Assembly (NCBI RefSeq): GCF_900188385.1
Contig: NZ_FZOI01000007.1
Span: 147,821-211,820 of the forward strand
Source of the DNA: Azospirillum sp. RU38E
Lineage (GTDB): Bacteria > Pseudomonadota > Alphaproteobacteria > Azospirillales > Azospirillaceae
Length of the DNA stretch: 64,000 nucleotides
Direction of reading: 5' to 3'
Positions 9,266 to 17,443 of the stretch are shown here, one piece after another (within the stretch, counting starts at the first letter, position 1; every line of letters starts with the position of its first letter). Under the pieces are notes generated by a model. The model searched no databases and was not told where the DNA came from. It saw nothing but the letters and a program-made list of their open reading frames with translations. Both the position numbers and the translations under genes were made by a program.

Positions 9266-10960
9266 ATGGCACAGGTTTCCGCCGCGAAGGAAAGCTTCGC
9301 CGCCCTGCTGGAAGAATCGTTCGGCTCCGCCGACAGCCTGGAAGGCACCGTCGTCAAGGGTCGTGTCGTCAATATCGACAACGACATGGTGCTGATCGAC
9401 GTTGGCCTGAAGTCTGAAGGTCGCGTTGCTCTCAAGGAATTTGCCGTTCCGGGCCAGCCGGTCGAGCTGAAGATCGGCGACACCGTCGAGGTCTATCTGG
9501 AGCGCATGGAAGACAAGAACGGTGAAGCCGTTCTGTCGCGTGAGAAGGCCAAGCGCGAGGAAGCCTGGACCCTGCTGGAGAAGTCCTTCACCGACCAGAG
9601 CCGTGTCACCGGCATCATTTTCGGTCGCGTCAAGGGTGGCTTCACCGTCGATCTCAATGGCGCCGTGGCCTTCCTGCCGGGCAGCCAGGTCGATATCCGT
9701 CCGGTGCGCGACATCTCCCCGCTGATGGGCACGCCGCAGCCGTTCCAGATCCTGAAGATGGACCGCTCGCGCGGCAACATCGTCGTTTCCCGCCGCGCCG
9801 TGCTGGAAGAAAGCCGTGCGGAAGCCCGCTCCGAGCTGGTCGCCTCCCTCAAGGAAGGCCAGATCCTGCAGGGCGTGGTCAAGAACATCACCGATTACGG
9901 TGCGTTCGTTGATCTGGGCGGCGTTGACGGCCTGCTGCACGTCACCGATATCGCCTGGCGCCGTATCAACCACCCGTCGGAAGCCCTGCAGATCGGCCAG
10001 ACCGTTACGGTCCAGGTCATCCGCTTCAACTCCGAGACCCAGCGCATCAGCCTCGGCATGAAGCAGCTGGAAGCCGATCCGTGGGAAGGCGTGGAAGCCA
10101 AGTACCCGCCGCAGGCCAAGTTCAAGGGTCGCGTCACCAACATCACCGACTACGGCGCCTTTGTGGAGCTGGAGCCGGGTATCGAAGGTCTGGTGCACGT
10201 CTCCGAGATGAGCTGGACCAAGAAGAACGTCCATCCGGGCAAGATCGTTTCCACCTCTCAGGAAGTGGAAGTGATGGTGCTGGACGTGGATCCGGTGAAG
10301 CGCCGTATCAGCCTGGGTCTGAAGCAGACCATGCAGAACCCCTGGGAAGCCTTCGTCGAGAAGTTCCCGGGCGGCACCGAGCTGGAAGGCGAGGTCAAGA
10401 ACATCACCGAATTCGGTCTGTTCGTTGGTCTGCCGGGCGACATCGACGGTATGGTGCACCTGTCCGATCTGGATTGGAACACCCCCGGCGAGCAGGCGAT
10501 CCAGGAATACAAGAAGGGCGATCAGGTCAAGGTCAAGGTCCTGGACGTTGACGTTGAGAAGGAACGCATCTCCCTCGGCATCAAGCAGCTGGCTTCCGAT
10601 CCGTTCGAGCAGGCTGCCGCTGGCGTCAAGAAGGGCGATGTCGTCACCTGCACCGTGACCCAGATCACCGAAGGCGGGATCGAGGTTGAGGTTGGTGAAG
10701 GCTTCACCGGCTTCATCCGCAAGTCCGACCTGAGCCGTGAGCGTTCCGAGCAGCGCCCCGACCGCTTCGCCGTTGGCGAAAAGGTCGATGCCAAGGTCAC
10801 CCAGGTCGATCGCGGTTCCCGCAAGATCGGCCTGTCGATCAAGGCCAAGGAAGTTGAGGAAGAGAAGTCCGCGATGGCCGAATTCGGTTCGTCCGACTCG
10901 GGCGCCTCGCTGGGCGACATCCTAGGTGCGGCTCTGAAGCGCCGCCAGCAGAACGACTGA
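9266..10960 (+). CDS. rpsA: 30S ribosomal protein S1
   Basis: 564 aa from ATG 9266 (TTGGAG five bases upstream); the frame is open further 5' but that part is not conserved. Six S1 RNA-binding domains can be followed at roughly residues 25-90, 108-172, 195-262, 280-350, 367-438 and 454-522, marked by repeats of the type KNITDYGAFVDLGGVDGLLHVTDI. S1 binds mRNA near the start site and helps recruit structured messages. Codon use is strongly biased, as expected for a highly expressed gene, and an intrinsic terminator follows. Confidence 0.98.
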   Translation: MAQVSAAKESFAALLEESFGSADSLEGTVVKGRVVNIDNDMVLIDVGLKSEGRVALKEFAVPGQPVELKIGDTVEVYLERMEDKNGEAVLSREKAKREEAWTLLEKSFTDQSRVTGIIFGRVKGGFTVDLNGAVAFLPGSQVDIRPVRDISPLMGTPQPFQILKMDRSRGNIVVSRRAVLEESRAEARSELVASLKEGQILQGVVKNITDYGAFVDLGGVDGLLHVTDIAWRRINHPSEALQIGQTVTVQVIRFNSETQRISLGMKQLEADPWEGVEAKYPPQAKFKGRVTNITDYGAFVELEPGIEGLVHVSEMSWTKKNVHPGKIVSTSQEVEVMVLDVDPVKRRISLGLKQTMQNPWEAFVEKFPGGTELEGEVKNITEFGLFVGLPGDIDGMVHLSDLDWNTPGEQAIQEYKKGDQVKVKVLDVDVEKERISLGIKQLASDPFEQAAAGVKKGDVVTCTVTQITEGGIEVEVGEGFTGFIRKSDLSRERSEQRPDRFAVGEKVDAKVTQVDRGSRKIGLSIKAKEVEEEKSAMAEFGSSDSGASLGDILGAALKRRQQND

Positions 10961-11006
10961 TCCGGCAACGGATCAGCCTGATCTGTTCAGGTTGTTGGAG
11001 TAGTGA

Positions 11007-11035
11007 AAAGGCCGCCGGGGCAACCCGGCGGCCTT
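11007..11035 (+). terminator. Intrinsic terminator of rpsA
   Basis: Stem AAGGCCGCCGGG / CCCGGCGGCCTT with loop GCAA, ending in TTTTT. Confidence 0.93.
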
Positions 11036-11116
11036 TTTGCTGTTTCTTTTCGACCCGCTTGCATTCGGCCCGCTGACGCCCCCGTCCGCCCGCGGCAGAC
11101 CTGGGACGGCTCGCGA

Positions 11117-11806
11117 TCAGGGAAGTTTCAGCGGTGTGTGGGGCGACAGTTCCAGCCGCCGTTCCGCCCGGCAGCTGCCGCTGGCCAGCTGCCGGTTCAG
11201 CACGGCATTGATGGCGCGCAGGATCTGCGCCCGGTCGATGATGCGCAACAGCCCGTCGGCGCTGAAACGCAGGTTGAATTCCGGCCCCGCCTTGCGCAGC
11301 AGGGCGGCCGGGTCGGGGCCGCTGCATTCCATCAGCACCAGGGTCGGCGCGTCTGTGCCTTGGCGCACCAGGGCCAGGGGCAGATAGGCATAGCGCTCCG
11401 CATCCTCATCCTTCAGGGCGGCGGGCAGGCGGGTGCGGCTGTCCAGCCGTTGCAGGCCTTCCCCGGTCAGGCGCACCTGCGCCAGGTAGAGCGCCCGTGC
11501 CTCACCCCCCGGTACCGACAGGCGCGACAAGTCGGCATCAACGATGCGGGCGAAGGCGACGGAGCCGACGCGGCCACCGGCTCCCGAAACGACATAGCGG
11601 CTGCCGGCACGCATCGTCTCTTCCCGCACCGTCAGCGTATCGCCCAGCCCGCTGGGCATATCGCGGGAGAAGACGCCATGCGGCAGCGCCTCCCCCGTGG
11701 GCAGCAGCGGCGTGGCGCTCTGCCCCAGCAGACAGCCGCCCAGCGGCAGGCAGGCGGCCATCACCGCCAGGGTACGGGCCAAACCCTGCCGGATCATTTG
11801 CCTCAT
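11117..11806 (-). CDS. Putative lipoprotein of unknown function
   Basis: 229 aa. The N-terminus MRQMIRQGLARTLAVMAACLPLGGC is a signal sequence with a lipobox (LGGC), so the mature protein probably starts at Cys25 and is anchored to a membrane. I do not recognise the rest; it is mixed alpha/beta with one late Cys (GSCRAER). Its ATG overlaps the stop of the upstream DUF882 gene in an ATGA, so the two are translationally coupled and may act together in the envelope. Confidence 0.7.
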   Translation of the reverse strand: MRQMIRQGLARTLAVMAACLPLGGCLLGQSATPLLPTGEALPHGVFSRDMPSGLGDTLTVREETMRAGSRYVVSGAGGRVGSVAFARIVDADLSRLSVPGGEARALYLAQVRLTGEGLQRLDSRTRLPAALKDEDAERYAYLPLALVRQGTDAPTLVLMECSGPDPAALLRKAGPEFNLRFSADGLLRIIDRAQILRAINAVLNRQLASGSCRAERRLELSPHTPLKLP

Positions 11807-12387
11807 CGCGTCCGCCAGGTGCGGTTGGGGCCGGTATCGATATGGGTATGGCCGGTGGACGGATAATAGGCGGAACCGCCGCGCTGCATGGTCTTGGCGA
11901 TTTCGCCCAAGGCCGGGCCGGGCAGCAGCGGCACGCGGAAATCCATGGCCTTTCCCTGCAGGTGATAGCTTTCGCGCGCCGCATTGCCATTCACCTTCAC
12001 CAGATCGGCATTGGTGCCGGCGGAACGGAACCCGTCCGTCACCTCCACCACCGTGGTGGGCGGCAGGCCGGTGCGCATCAGCAGGTCGAACAGGAAATCC
12101 ATCAGCAACGGGTCGATGGGCCGTTCCTCCCCCGTGCGCCGGTCACGCAGCAAATGGCTGATCTTGACCATGGCATCGCGGTCGTAATCACCATTATGGA
12201 AATAGATCACGTCCACCATCTCCTTTGACCGTGGATAGGTCAACACCACGCGCCGCACATCGGGCAGCGGCGGCAGCACCACTTCCGGTTCCGGCGGCGG
12301 TTGCAGCGGCCGGCTGGTGCAGCCGGCCAGGGCCAGGGCGGCGGCGGTCAGCAGAAGGAACAACAGGTGACGGCAGGAAAAGGGCAA
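11803..12387 (-). CDS. DUF882 / peptidase M15-like lipoprotein
   Basis: 194 aa starting at TTG 12387 with GGAG seven bases upstream. A lipobox LAGC follows a hydrophobic stretch (LLFLLLTAAALALAGC). The C-terminal half has the metallopeptidase signature SYHLQGKAMDF and GHTHIDTG, which match the zinc-binding SxHxxGxAxD and late HxH of YcbK-type M15 peptidases (DUF882). Related proteins are thought to cut or tailor peptidoglycan. It is the first gene of a coupled pair with the lipoprotein at 11117-11806. Confidence 0.85.
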   Translation of the reverse strand: MPFSCRHLLFLLLTAAALALAGCTSRPLQPPPEPEVVLPPLPDVRRVVLTYPRSKEMVDVIYFHNGDYDRDAMVKISHLLRDRRTGEERPIDPLLMDFLFDLLMRTGLPPTTVVEVTDGFRSAGTNADLVKVNGNAARESYHLQGKAMDFRVPLLPGPALGEIAKTMQRGGSAYYPSTGHTHIDTGPNRTWRTR

Positions 12388-12437
12388 GGGTGGGCTCCGG
12401 CGGCGACAGTAAGGGGCAAAGGGCAGGCAAGGACGGA

Positions 12438-13100
12438 TCAGGGGGCGAGACGGTAGCCGCCCCCTTCGGTCAGCAACAGGGCAGGGGCGGCGGCGTCCGC
12501 CTCCATCTTGCGGCGCAATCGGTAAATGTGGGTTTCCAGCGTATGGGTGCTGATCCCCTGGCGGTAGCCCCAGACCTGTTCCAGCAGGGTTTCGCGCGCG
12601 ACCACCGCCCCGGCCGCATCATGCAGCAGGCGCAGCAGGGCGGCTTCCTTGTCCGTCAGCCGGATCTTGCCGCCATCCGCCGGCCGGACCAGCAGCTTGT
12701 CATCGGCATGGAACTGATAGGGGCCCAGCGGCAGGGGCGGCGGGCGGGTCACCGCTGTTGGCGGGCGCAACAACGCCTCCAGCCGGCCCAGCAGGGTGCC
12801 CAGCCGAAAAGGCTTGGTGATATGGTCATTGGCGGCGGCCACCGTCTTGCCGCCTAGCAGGATGATGGGGCAGGTGATGCCTTGGCCCCGCCAGAGGGTG
12901 CAGAGGCTGGCCCCGTCGCCATCCGGCAGGGTGCCGGCCAGCAGGATGGCGGTGAAGGGGCCGCTGCCGGACAGCGCCGCCGTGGCTTCGGCCGCCGTTG
13001 CCGCCTCCACCACCCGCATGTCGCGCAGCAGCAACTGTTCCGCGACGGACTGGCGCAGCGGCAGGTCGTCATCGACCAGAAGGATCAACGGGCCGGTCAT
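12438..13100 (-). CDS. OmpR-family response regulator with degenerate receiver
   Basis: 220 aa. The N-terminal receiver keeps the acidic triad DDD (residues 10-12) and the late Lys (HITKPF). The phospho-acceptor position, normally Asp in a LLDxxLPDxDG motif, reads ILLAGTLPDGDG, so Asp is Ala. The conserved Thr/Ser in the beta-4 region is also lost (ILLGGK), and the following helix is about ten residues shorter than usual. The C-terminal winged helix is intact (LTDKEAALLRLL, STHTLETHIYRLRRKM). It probably binds DNA without classical phosphorylation. No histidine kinase is adjacent. Confidence 0.88.
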   Translation of the reverse strand: MTGPLILLVDDDLPLRQSVAEQLLLRDMRVVEAATAAEATAALSGSGPFTAILLAGTLPDGDGASLCTLWRGQGITCPIILLGGKTVAAANDHITKPFRLGTLLGRLEALLRPPTAVTRPPPLPLGPYQFHADDKLLVRPADGGKIRLTDKEAALLRLLHDAAGAVVARETLLEQVWGYRQGISTHTLETHIYRLRRKMEADAAAPALLLTEGGGYRLAP

Positions 13101-13157
13101 GCGTTGGGGCGGGCAGGGGGAACCGGTGCGATTGATAGCATGGATGGCGGCGGCTTT

Positions 13158-14024
13158 TCAGCGCCGTGCGAAAATATCCATATGCCCCACACTCAGCCCG
13201 GATATGCCATCGCGGGCCATTGCCTGCCGGCGCTGCTGCCATTCGCCGATGCGGGCGGCGGCGGCGGGTTCCATCTCCGTGGCGGCCTTGGCGTGGAAAT
13301 GCAGCAGGGCCAGATGGGCGGCCAACCGCTTTTCCCCGATGGCCCAGTCCGATTTTCCTTGTTCCACCTTATAGCCGACACGGGCCAGCGCCTTGGCCAG
13401 GGCGGCGGGGGCGGTGGGCCCCAGGGCAGGGCCGAACCCCTTGTCCTTGCCCATATGGGCGTGAAACCGCTCCAGCACGAATCCATCATCCGGGTCGGGC
13501 GTGGAAAACGCGACGCGCCCATCCACCATCAGCGTGAACAGCAGCGGCGGATAGCCCGCCACCGCCAGTTCATCGGCAAAGCTCTCCACCCAGGGGGCGG
13601 AGACCAGATCGAACAGGGCGTTGGCAGTGATGCCATCATACTGGTTCAGCCCCAGATCGGTCAGGTTGCGGGCAATGTCGCAGCTCCGCATCTCCACCCG
13701 GATGCCCATATCCTCGCAGCTTATATGATAGGCGCGGCGCTGTTCCTTAAGGGTCCAGCCATTGCGCTCCGCCCAATGCTGCATCTCCCCCGGTGCCTTG
13801 GCCAGCAGCTTGCGGTCCTTTTCGATCAGGGTCCAATCCTGCTGCGCCCGGCCCAGCTTCAGGGCCAACTGGCGAACATTATTGCCGGTGCCGGACCCCA
13901 GATCGATCAACATCGGTTCGGCCGGCAGTACGCGGCCGAACCCCCAGGCGAAGGCGGCGACACGCGCCACCTCATCCAGGGGGGCGCGCAGGCGCAGCCA
14001 GTCGGCATCAAATTCATTGCTCAT
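13158..14024 (-). CDS. Class I SAM-dependent methyltransferase (cluster gene)
   Basis: 288 aa. Motif I LIDLGSGTGNNVRQLA (about residues 39-54) and motif II DWTLIEKD identify a Rossmann-fold methyltransferase. The central part YDGITANALFDLVSAPWVESFADEL corresponds to motif IV. No membrane segment is visible. Its start overlaps the stop of the upstream glycosyltransferase by 4 bp. It is the last gene of a leftward operon with GT4, PTPS-like and dehydrogenase genes, so its substrate is probably the product of that pathway. The exact substrate cannot be deduced. Confidence 0.85.
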   Translation of the reverse strand: MSNEFDADWLRLRAPLDEVARVAAFAWGFGRVLPAEPMLIDLGSGTGNNVRQLALKLGRAQQDWTLIEKDRKLLAKAPGEMQHWAERNGWTLKEQRRAYHISCEDMGIRVEMRSCDIARNLTDLGLNQYDGITANALFDLVSAPWVESFADELAVAGYPPLLFTLMVDGRVAFSTPDPDDGFVLERFHAHMGKDKGFGPALGPTAPAALAKALARVGYKVEQGKSDWAIGEKRLAAHLALLHFHAKAATEMEPAAAARIGEWQQRRQAMARDGISGLSVGHMDIFARR

Positions 14025-15109
14025 GCGATCCGCTCGATTTCCGGATTGCTGGCCAGGCTCTGGGCCAGGGCAGACCGGATGATGCTGATCGTATCCTCCC
14101 AGTTTGGCAAGCCGGCACCGGCGGCCTTTGCTGCCTCGGCCGCCCGCCCCCGCGCGTTGCCGTCGGCGATCAGCGGTTCCAGCGCGCGGGCCAGCGCCCC
14201 GGCATCACCCGGCGGCACCAGACCGCCCGCCGCCGCCGGTACGAATTCCGCCAGCGCGCCCACCTGGCTGACCACGGTTGGCAGGCCCCGGGCCAGTGCC
14301 TCGGCCGCCACCATGCCATAGCCTTCATGGAAGGTGGGCAGCACGAAGATGTCGGCCCCGCGCCACTGTGCCTCCAGCGCTTCGGCGGCCAGTTCGCCTG
14401 CCAGTTCCACCCGCTCGGCAATGCCGCGTTCGGCCATAGCCTCCCGCAGGGCTGCCTCATGGCCGGGATGCCGCTCCGCCCCCACCAGCGCCAGCCGCCA
14501 GGGCAGATGGCGCAGGCGGGACAAAGCCTCCACCAGCACCAGATGGCCCTTGCGCGGGGTCAGGCTGGCCACGCAGAGCAGAACAGGGGTTTCCCCGCCG
14601 CTGCCGGTGCTGGGGCTGGCGGGGTCGGTGCCCGGATTGGCGATGGTGATGCGCCTTTCTGGCACATCCAGCGCCATGACATCGGCTGCCGTGGCCCGGC
14701 TGGGCACGATGACACGGCGGACATAGGCCAGCGTGTCGCGTTCCAGCCGGCGCAGCAGGGCCGATTCCTCCACATCCAGCCCGGCTTCCAGATGCAGCGG
14801 GTGATGCACCAGGGCGGTCATGCGCAGGCGATAGCGGTCCACCCACAGGGCATGGGCGGCCACGGGCAGGGCCAGCCCATCCACCAGCACCACCGACCCG
14901 TCGGGGATCATGCTCATGATCTGGTCGGCATTGCTGCGCGACCGTTCATCCACGAACGGGTGCGGCCCGGTCAGCTCATGCACCTGCACCTCCTCCCCGC
15001 GCGCGATCAGCCCATCGCGGATGCGGCGCAGGAAGCCATAGCCGCCGGTCAACTGGTTGATGGCACCGGGGGAGATGATATGGACGGGAACAGCGATACG
15101 CCGGTTCAT
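14021..15109 (-). CDS. Glycosyltransferase family 4
   Basis: 362 aa. A GT-B enzyme: the N-terminal acceptor domain has a glycine-rich loop (INQLTGGYGFLRRI). The C-terminal donor domain has the EX7E-type motif in PTFHEGYGMVAAEALARGLP (about residues 273-292). GGETPVLLCVASLTPRKGHLVL marks the domain junction. It has a GGGAG-like ribosome site inside the end of the PTPS-like gene and overlaps that gene by 4 bp. It likely transfers a sugar from a nucleotide donor onto the cluster's metabolite. Confidence 0.88.
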   Translation of the reverse strand: MNRRIAVPVHIISPGAINQLTGGYGFLRRIRDGLIARGEEVQVHELTGPHPFVDERSRSNADQIMSMIPDGSVVLVDGLALPVAAHALWVDRYRLRMTALVHHPLHLEAGLDVEESALLRRLERDTLAYVRRVIVPSRATAADVMALDVPERRITIANPGTDPASPSTGSGGETPVLLCVASLTPRKGHLVLVEALSRLRHLPWRLALVGAERHPGHEAALREAMAERGIAERVELAGELAAEALEAQWRGADIFVLPTFHEGYGMVAAEALARGLPTVVSQVGALAEFVPAAAGGLVPPGDAGALARALEPLIADGNARGRAAEAAKAAGAGLPNWEDTISIIRSALAQSLASNPEIERIA

Positions 15110-15519
15110 GCGACTTCTCCCGCGACCGGTGCCTCAAAGGCGGCCCAGGCCGTATGTGATTCATGCAAACTGATCTTCAGGCTGGCCACCTGTTGCCCAT
15201 CCGCCCCCAAAGCACCTGCCCGGATGCCATCCGACAGGCGGCGATGGATTTCCCCGGCCAGGAATTCCGTGGTGGTGTTGCGGCCCGCCAGTTCCGGCAC
15301 GTCATCCAGATTGCGGTAATTCAGCGGGGCCAGCACCTGCTTCAACAGGTCGGCGGCCTGTCCGATATCCACCACCAGCCCGTCGGCTGACAGGGCGGGG
15401 CGGCGGAATTCGGCGTCAACGACAAAGGTGGCGCCGTGCAACTGCTGCGCTGGGCCGAAAATAGCCCCCTTGAAACTGTGGGCGATCATGATGTGATCGC
15501 GGACGGTCAGGGAATACAT
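15106..15519 (-). CDS. 6-pyruvoyl-tetrahydropterin synthase / QueD-like protein, catalytic residues missing
   Basis: 137 aa from ATG 15519 (AGGA six bases upstream). The T-fold pattern of PTPS/QueD is clear: a first zinc His in MIAHSF, then LHGATF where the family has LHGHxF, NTTTEFLA for the NPTxExLA block, and a late Glu in SLHESHT. By my alignment the catalytic Cys is Ala, the third zinc His (second of HGH) is Ala, and the catalytic His in LDHxxLND is replaced (LNYRNLDD). It is therefore unlikely to do ordinary QueD chemistry, although it may still bind a pterin-like ligand. It overlaps genes on both sides within the operon. Confidence 0.78.
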   Translation of the reverse strand: MYSLTVRDHIMIAHSFKGAIFGPAQQLHGATFVVDAEFRRPALSADGLVVDIGQAADLLKQVLAPLNYRNLDDVPELAGRNTTTEFLAGEIHRRLSDGIRAGALGADGQQVASLKISLHESHTAWAAFEAPVAGEVA

Positions 15520-16526
15520 GCGGCTTCCTGTAAATCCACGGGTGGATAACATACGACCGGGCAACCGGGTGGCATCCCCCGACCATCGGCCAGCGCCACC
15601 ATGGCCGCTGGCAGTTCGGCAAAGGGGATTTCCGCACCCAGAAGCCTGTCCAGCGCCGGATCGTCAAGCAGTTGCAGCGCCTTGTCCAGTCTTCGCGCGA
15701 AATTCCAGCGCGGACGCTGGTTGTTGGCAACCATACCGACCTGTGAGGAAATAATACGCAATCTGGAAGGGTGAAAATGCCCGCCCAGCGCGATGGTCAC
15801 CGGCCGGTCACCATACCAGGAGGCTTCCACCAGCGTGGCTTCCGTCCCGGCCAGGGCGATGGCGGTGGAAAGCCCCTCGCCGCTGGCGCTGCAATGGATC
15901 ACCAGATCGCAGGTCTTGGCCAGCGCGCCGCATTCACCGGCCAGGGCAAATCCGGCCCCCAGATGCCGGGCCAGATCGGCGCGGGTGGGGTCGATATCCA
16001 CCAGGGTCAGCTCCACCCCCGGCAGCCTTGCCGCCAGCCGCGCCACCAGACAGCCGACCAGCCCGGCCCCGACAATGGCGATGCGCTGGCCGGGGCCGGC
16101 CCCGCCATCCCACAGGATGTTCAGCGCCGTTTCCATATTGGCGGCCAGCACGGCGCGGCGGTCGGGCACCGCATCGGGGATCGGCCGGCAGGCGGTGGCG
16201 TCGATCAGGCAGAGATCCTGATGGGGATGAAGCGCGAAGACCCGCCGGCCGATCAGCGCCTCCGGCCCTGCCTCCACCTGCCCCACCAGGGCATAGCCAT
16301 ATTTCACCGGGCCGGGAAAGCCGCCTTCCTGCATCGGGCAGGCCATGCTGTCGGCCAGGTCCTGGGGCACGCCGCCGCGGAAAACCAGGCTTTCGGTGCC
16401 CCGGCTGATGCCGCTGTACAGCGTGCGCACCAGCAGCTGATCGGGGCTGCGGGGCGGCAGTTCCTGGCGGCAGATGGCGCCACGGCCGGGCGACAGCACC
16501 CAGAAGGCTTGGGCGGTAATGGGCAT
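15507..16526 (-). CDS. MDR-family dehydrogenase, BchC-like
   Basis: 339 aa. The N-terminal GroES-like domain has YSGISRGTESLVFRGG, in which the catalytic zinc Cys of classical alcohol dehydrogenases is Ser, as in bacteriochlorophyllide dehydrogenase (BchC)-type members. The structural-zinc Cys cluster is also absent. The NAD(P)-binding fold is IAIVGAGLVGCLVARLAA followed by LVDIDP. It is the first gene of the leftward operon; AGGGAG lies 11 nt before ATG 16526. It probably oxidises or reduces a hydroxyl on the pathway intermediate. No photosynthesis genes are near, so a BchC role is unlikely. Confidence 0.85.
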   Translation of the reverse strand: MPITAQAFWVLSPGRGAICRQELPPRSPDQLLVRTLYSGISRGTESLVFRGGVPQDLADSMACPMQEGGFPGPVKYGYALVGQVEAGPEALIGRRVFALHPHQDLCLIDATACRPIPDAVPDRRAVLAANMETALNILWDGGAGPGQRIAIVGAGLVGCLVARLAARLPGVELTLVDIDPTRADLARHLGAGFALAGECGALAKTCDLVIHCSASGEGLSTAIALAGTEATLVEASWYGDRPVTIALGGHFHPSRLRIISSQVGMVANNQRPRWNFARRLDKALQLLDDPALDRLLGAEIPFAELPAAMVALADGRGMPPGCPVVCYPPVDLQEAACIP

Positions 16527-16588
16527 GGTTGGTTATATACTCCCTGCTTCGTGAAAGGGGCCGGGTGGTGAAGCCATAGCATGGATCG

Positions 16589-17443
16589 GTGATGTTCCGA
16601 TGGGAAACCCCTTGTCAAATCGCCCAAACCGCCAACTTTTCCTGCATGACCTTGACCAGCCCCGGCCTGTTGCACGGCCCTGCCAACCTTTCGCCTGATT
16701 GTGCCGCCCGGTTGCCGGGGCTGCGGCTGCAACTGACATTGCATCTGCTGCTGGCGTGGCCGCTGGTGGCGCTGGGCGGGGCGGTGCTGGCCCGCTGGTT
16801 GGGCCTGCCCGGCTGGTATGCCGCCAGCGCCGCCTTGTGTTTCCTGCCGGTGGCCGGCCTCTCCTGGCTGGACCTGCGCCAGCACACCATCCATCAACGC
16901 TGGGGGGCCGCCAACCGCATCACCCTGTTGCGCGGCGGCTTGATCGCCCTGGTCGGCGGGGCGCTGCCGCTGGCCCCGGTTTTGGACAAGGACCAGTCCT
17001 GGGCCGTGGCGGTGATTGCCATCACCGCCCTGCTGCTGGATGGGGTGGATGGTTGGGTGGCGCGCCGGCGGGGGCTGGCCAGCCCCTATGGCGCGCGGTT
17101 CGATATGGAACTGGATGCGCTGCTGATCCTGCTGCTCTGTCTGCTGCTGGCCCTGTCGGGGGAGGTGGGGGCCTGGGTGCTGGGTCTGGGGCTGCTGCGG
17201 CCGGGCTTCATCCTGGCGGGCAAGCTGTGGCCTCGCTTGGCAGCCCCCCTGCCGCCCAGCCAGCGGCGGCGGGTCATCTGTGTGGTGCAGGTGGTGACGC
17301 TGGCGGCCGCCGCCACGCCATGGATCGAAACTCCGCTGACCAGCGTTGCCACCGGTGCAGCCTTTGCCCTTTTGCTTTTCTCCTTCGCGGCCGATACGGT
17401 TTGGTTGATACACCACGGCCGCCGCGCCGATGGATTTGAATAA
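16589..17443 (+). CDS. CDP-alcohol phosphatidyltransferase family membrane protein
   Basis: 284 aa from the earliest start (GTG 16589, ATG next codon); a start at ATG 16646 is equally possible, as neither has a good ribosome site. The family signature is complete: DGVDGWVARRRGLASPYG followed by ARFDMELD, matching D-x2-D-G-x2-A-R-x8-G-x3-D-x3-D, so the metal-binding active site is intact. Several membrane helices flank it. It would join a CDP-activated lipid to an alcohol. It diverges from the dehydrogenase operon over about 60 bp, and its stop overlaps the ribA start (TAATG), tying lipid transfer to the GTP-using enzyme. Confidence 0.86.
   Translation: MMFRWETPCQIAQTANFSCMTLTSPGLLHGPANLSPDCAARLPGLRLQLTLHLLLAWPLVALGGAVLARWLGLPGWYAASAALCFLPVAGLSWLDLRQHTIHQRWGAANRITLLRGGLIALVGGALPLAPVLDKDQSWAVAVIAITALLLDGVDGWVARRRGLASPYGARFDMELDALLILLLCLLLALSGEVGAWVLGLGLLRPGFILAGKLWPRLAAPLPPSQRRRVICVVQVVTLAAAATPWIETPLTSVATGAAFALLLFSFAADTVWLIHHGRRADGFE

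Noticed and set aside
15106..15519. QueD (queuosine biosynthesis)
   Set aside because: Catalytic Cys, His and one zinc His are missing and no other que gene is adjacent.
15507..16526. BchC bacteriochlorophyllide dehydrogenase
   Set aside because: The similarity is to the family pattern only. No bacteriochlorophyll or reaction-centre gene is in the window, and the neighbours point to another pathway.
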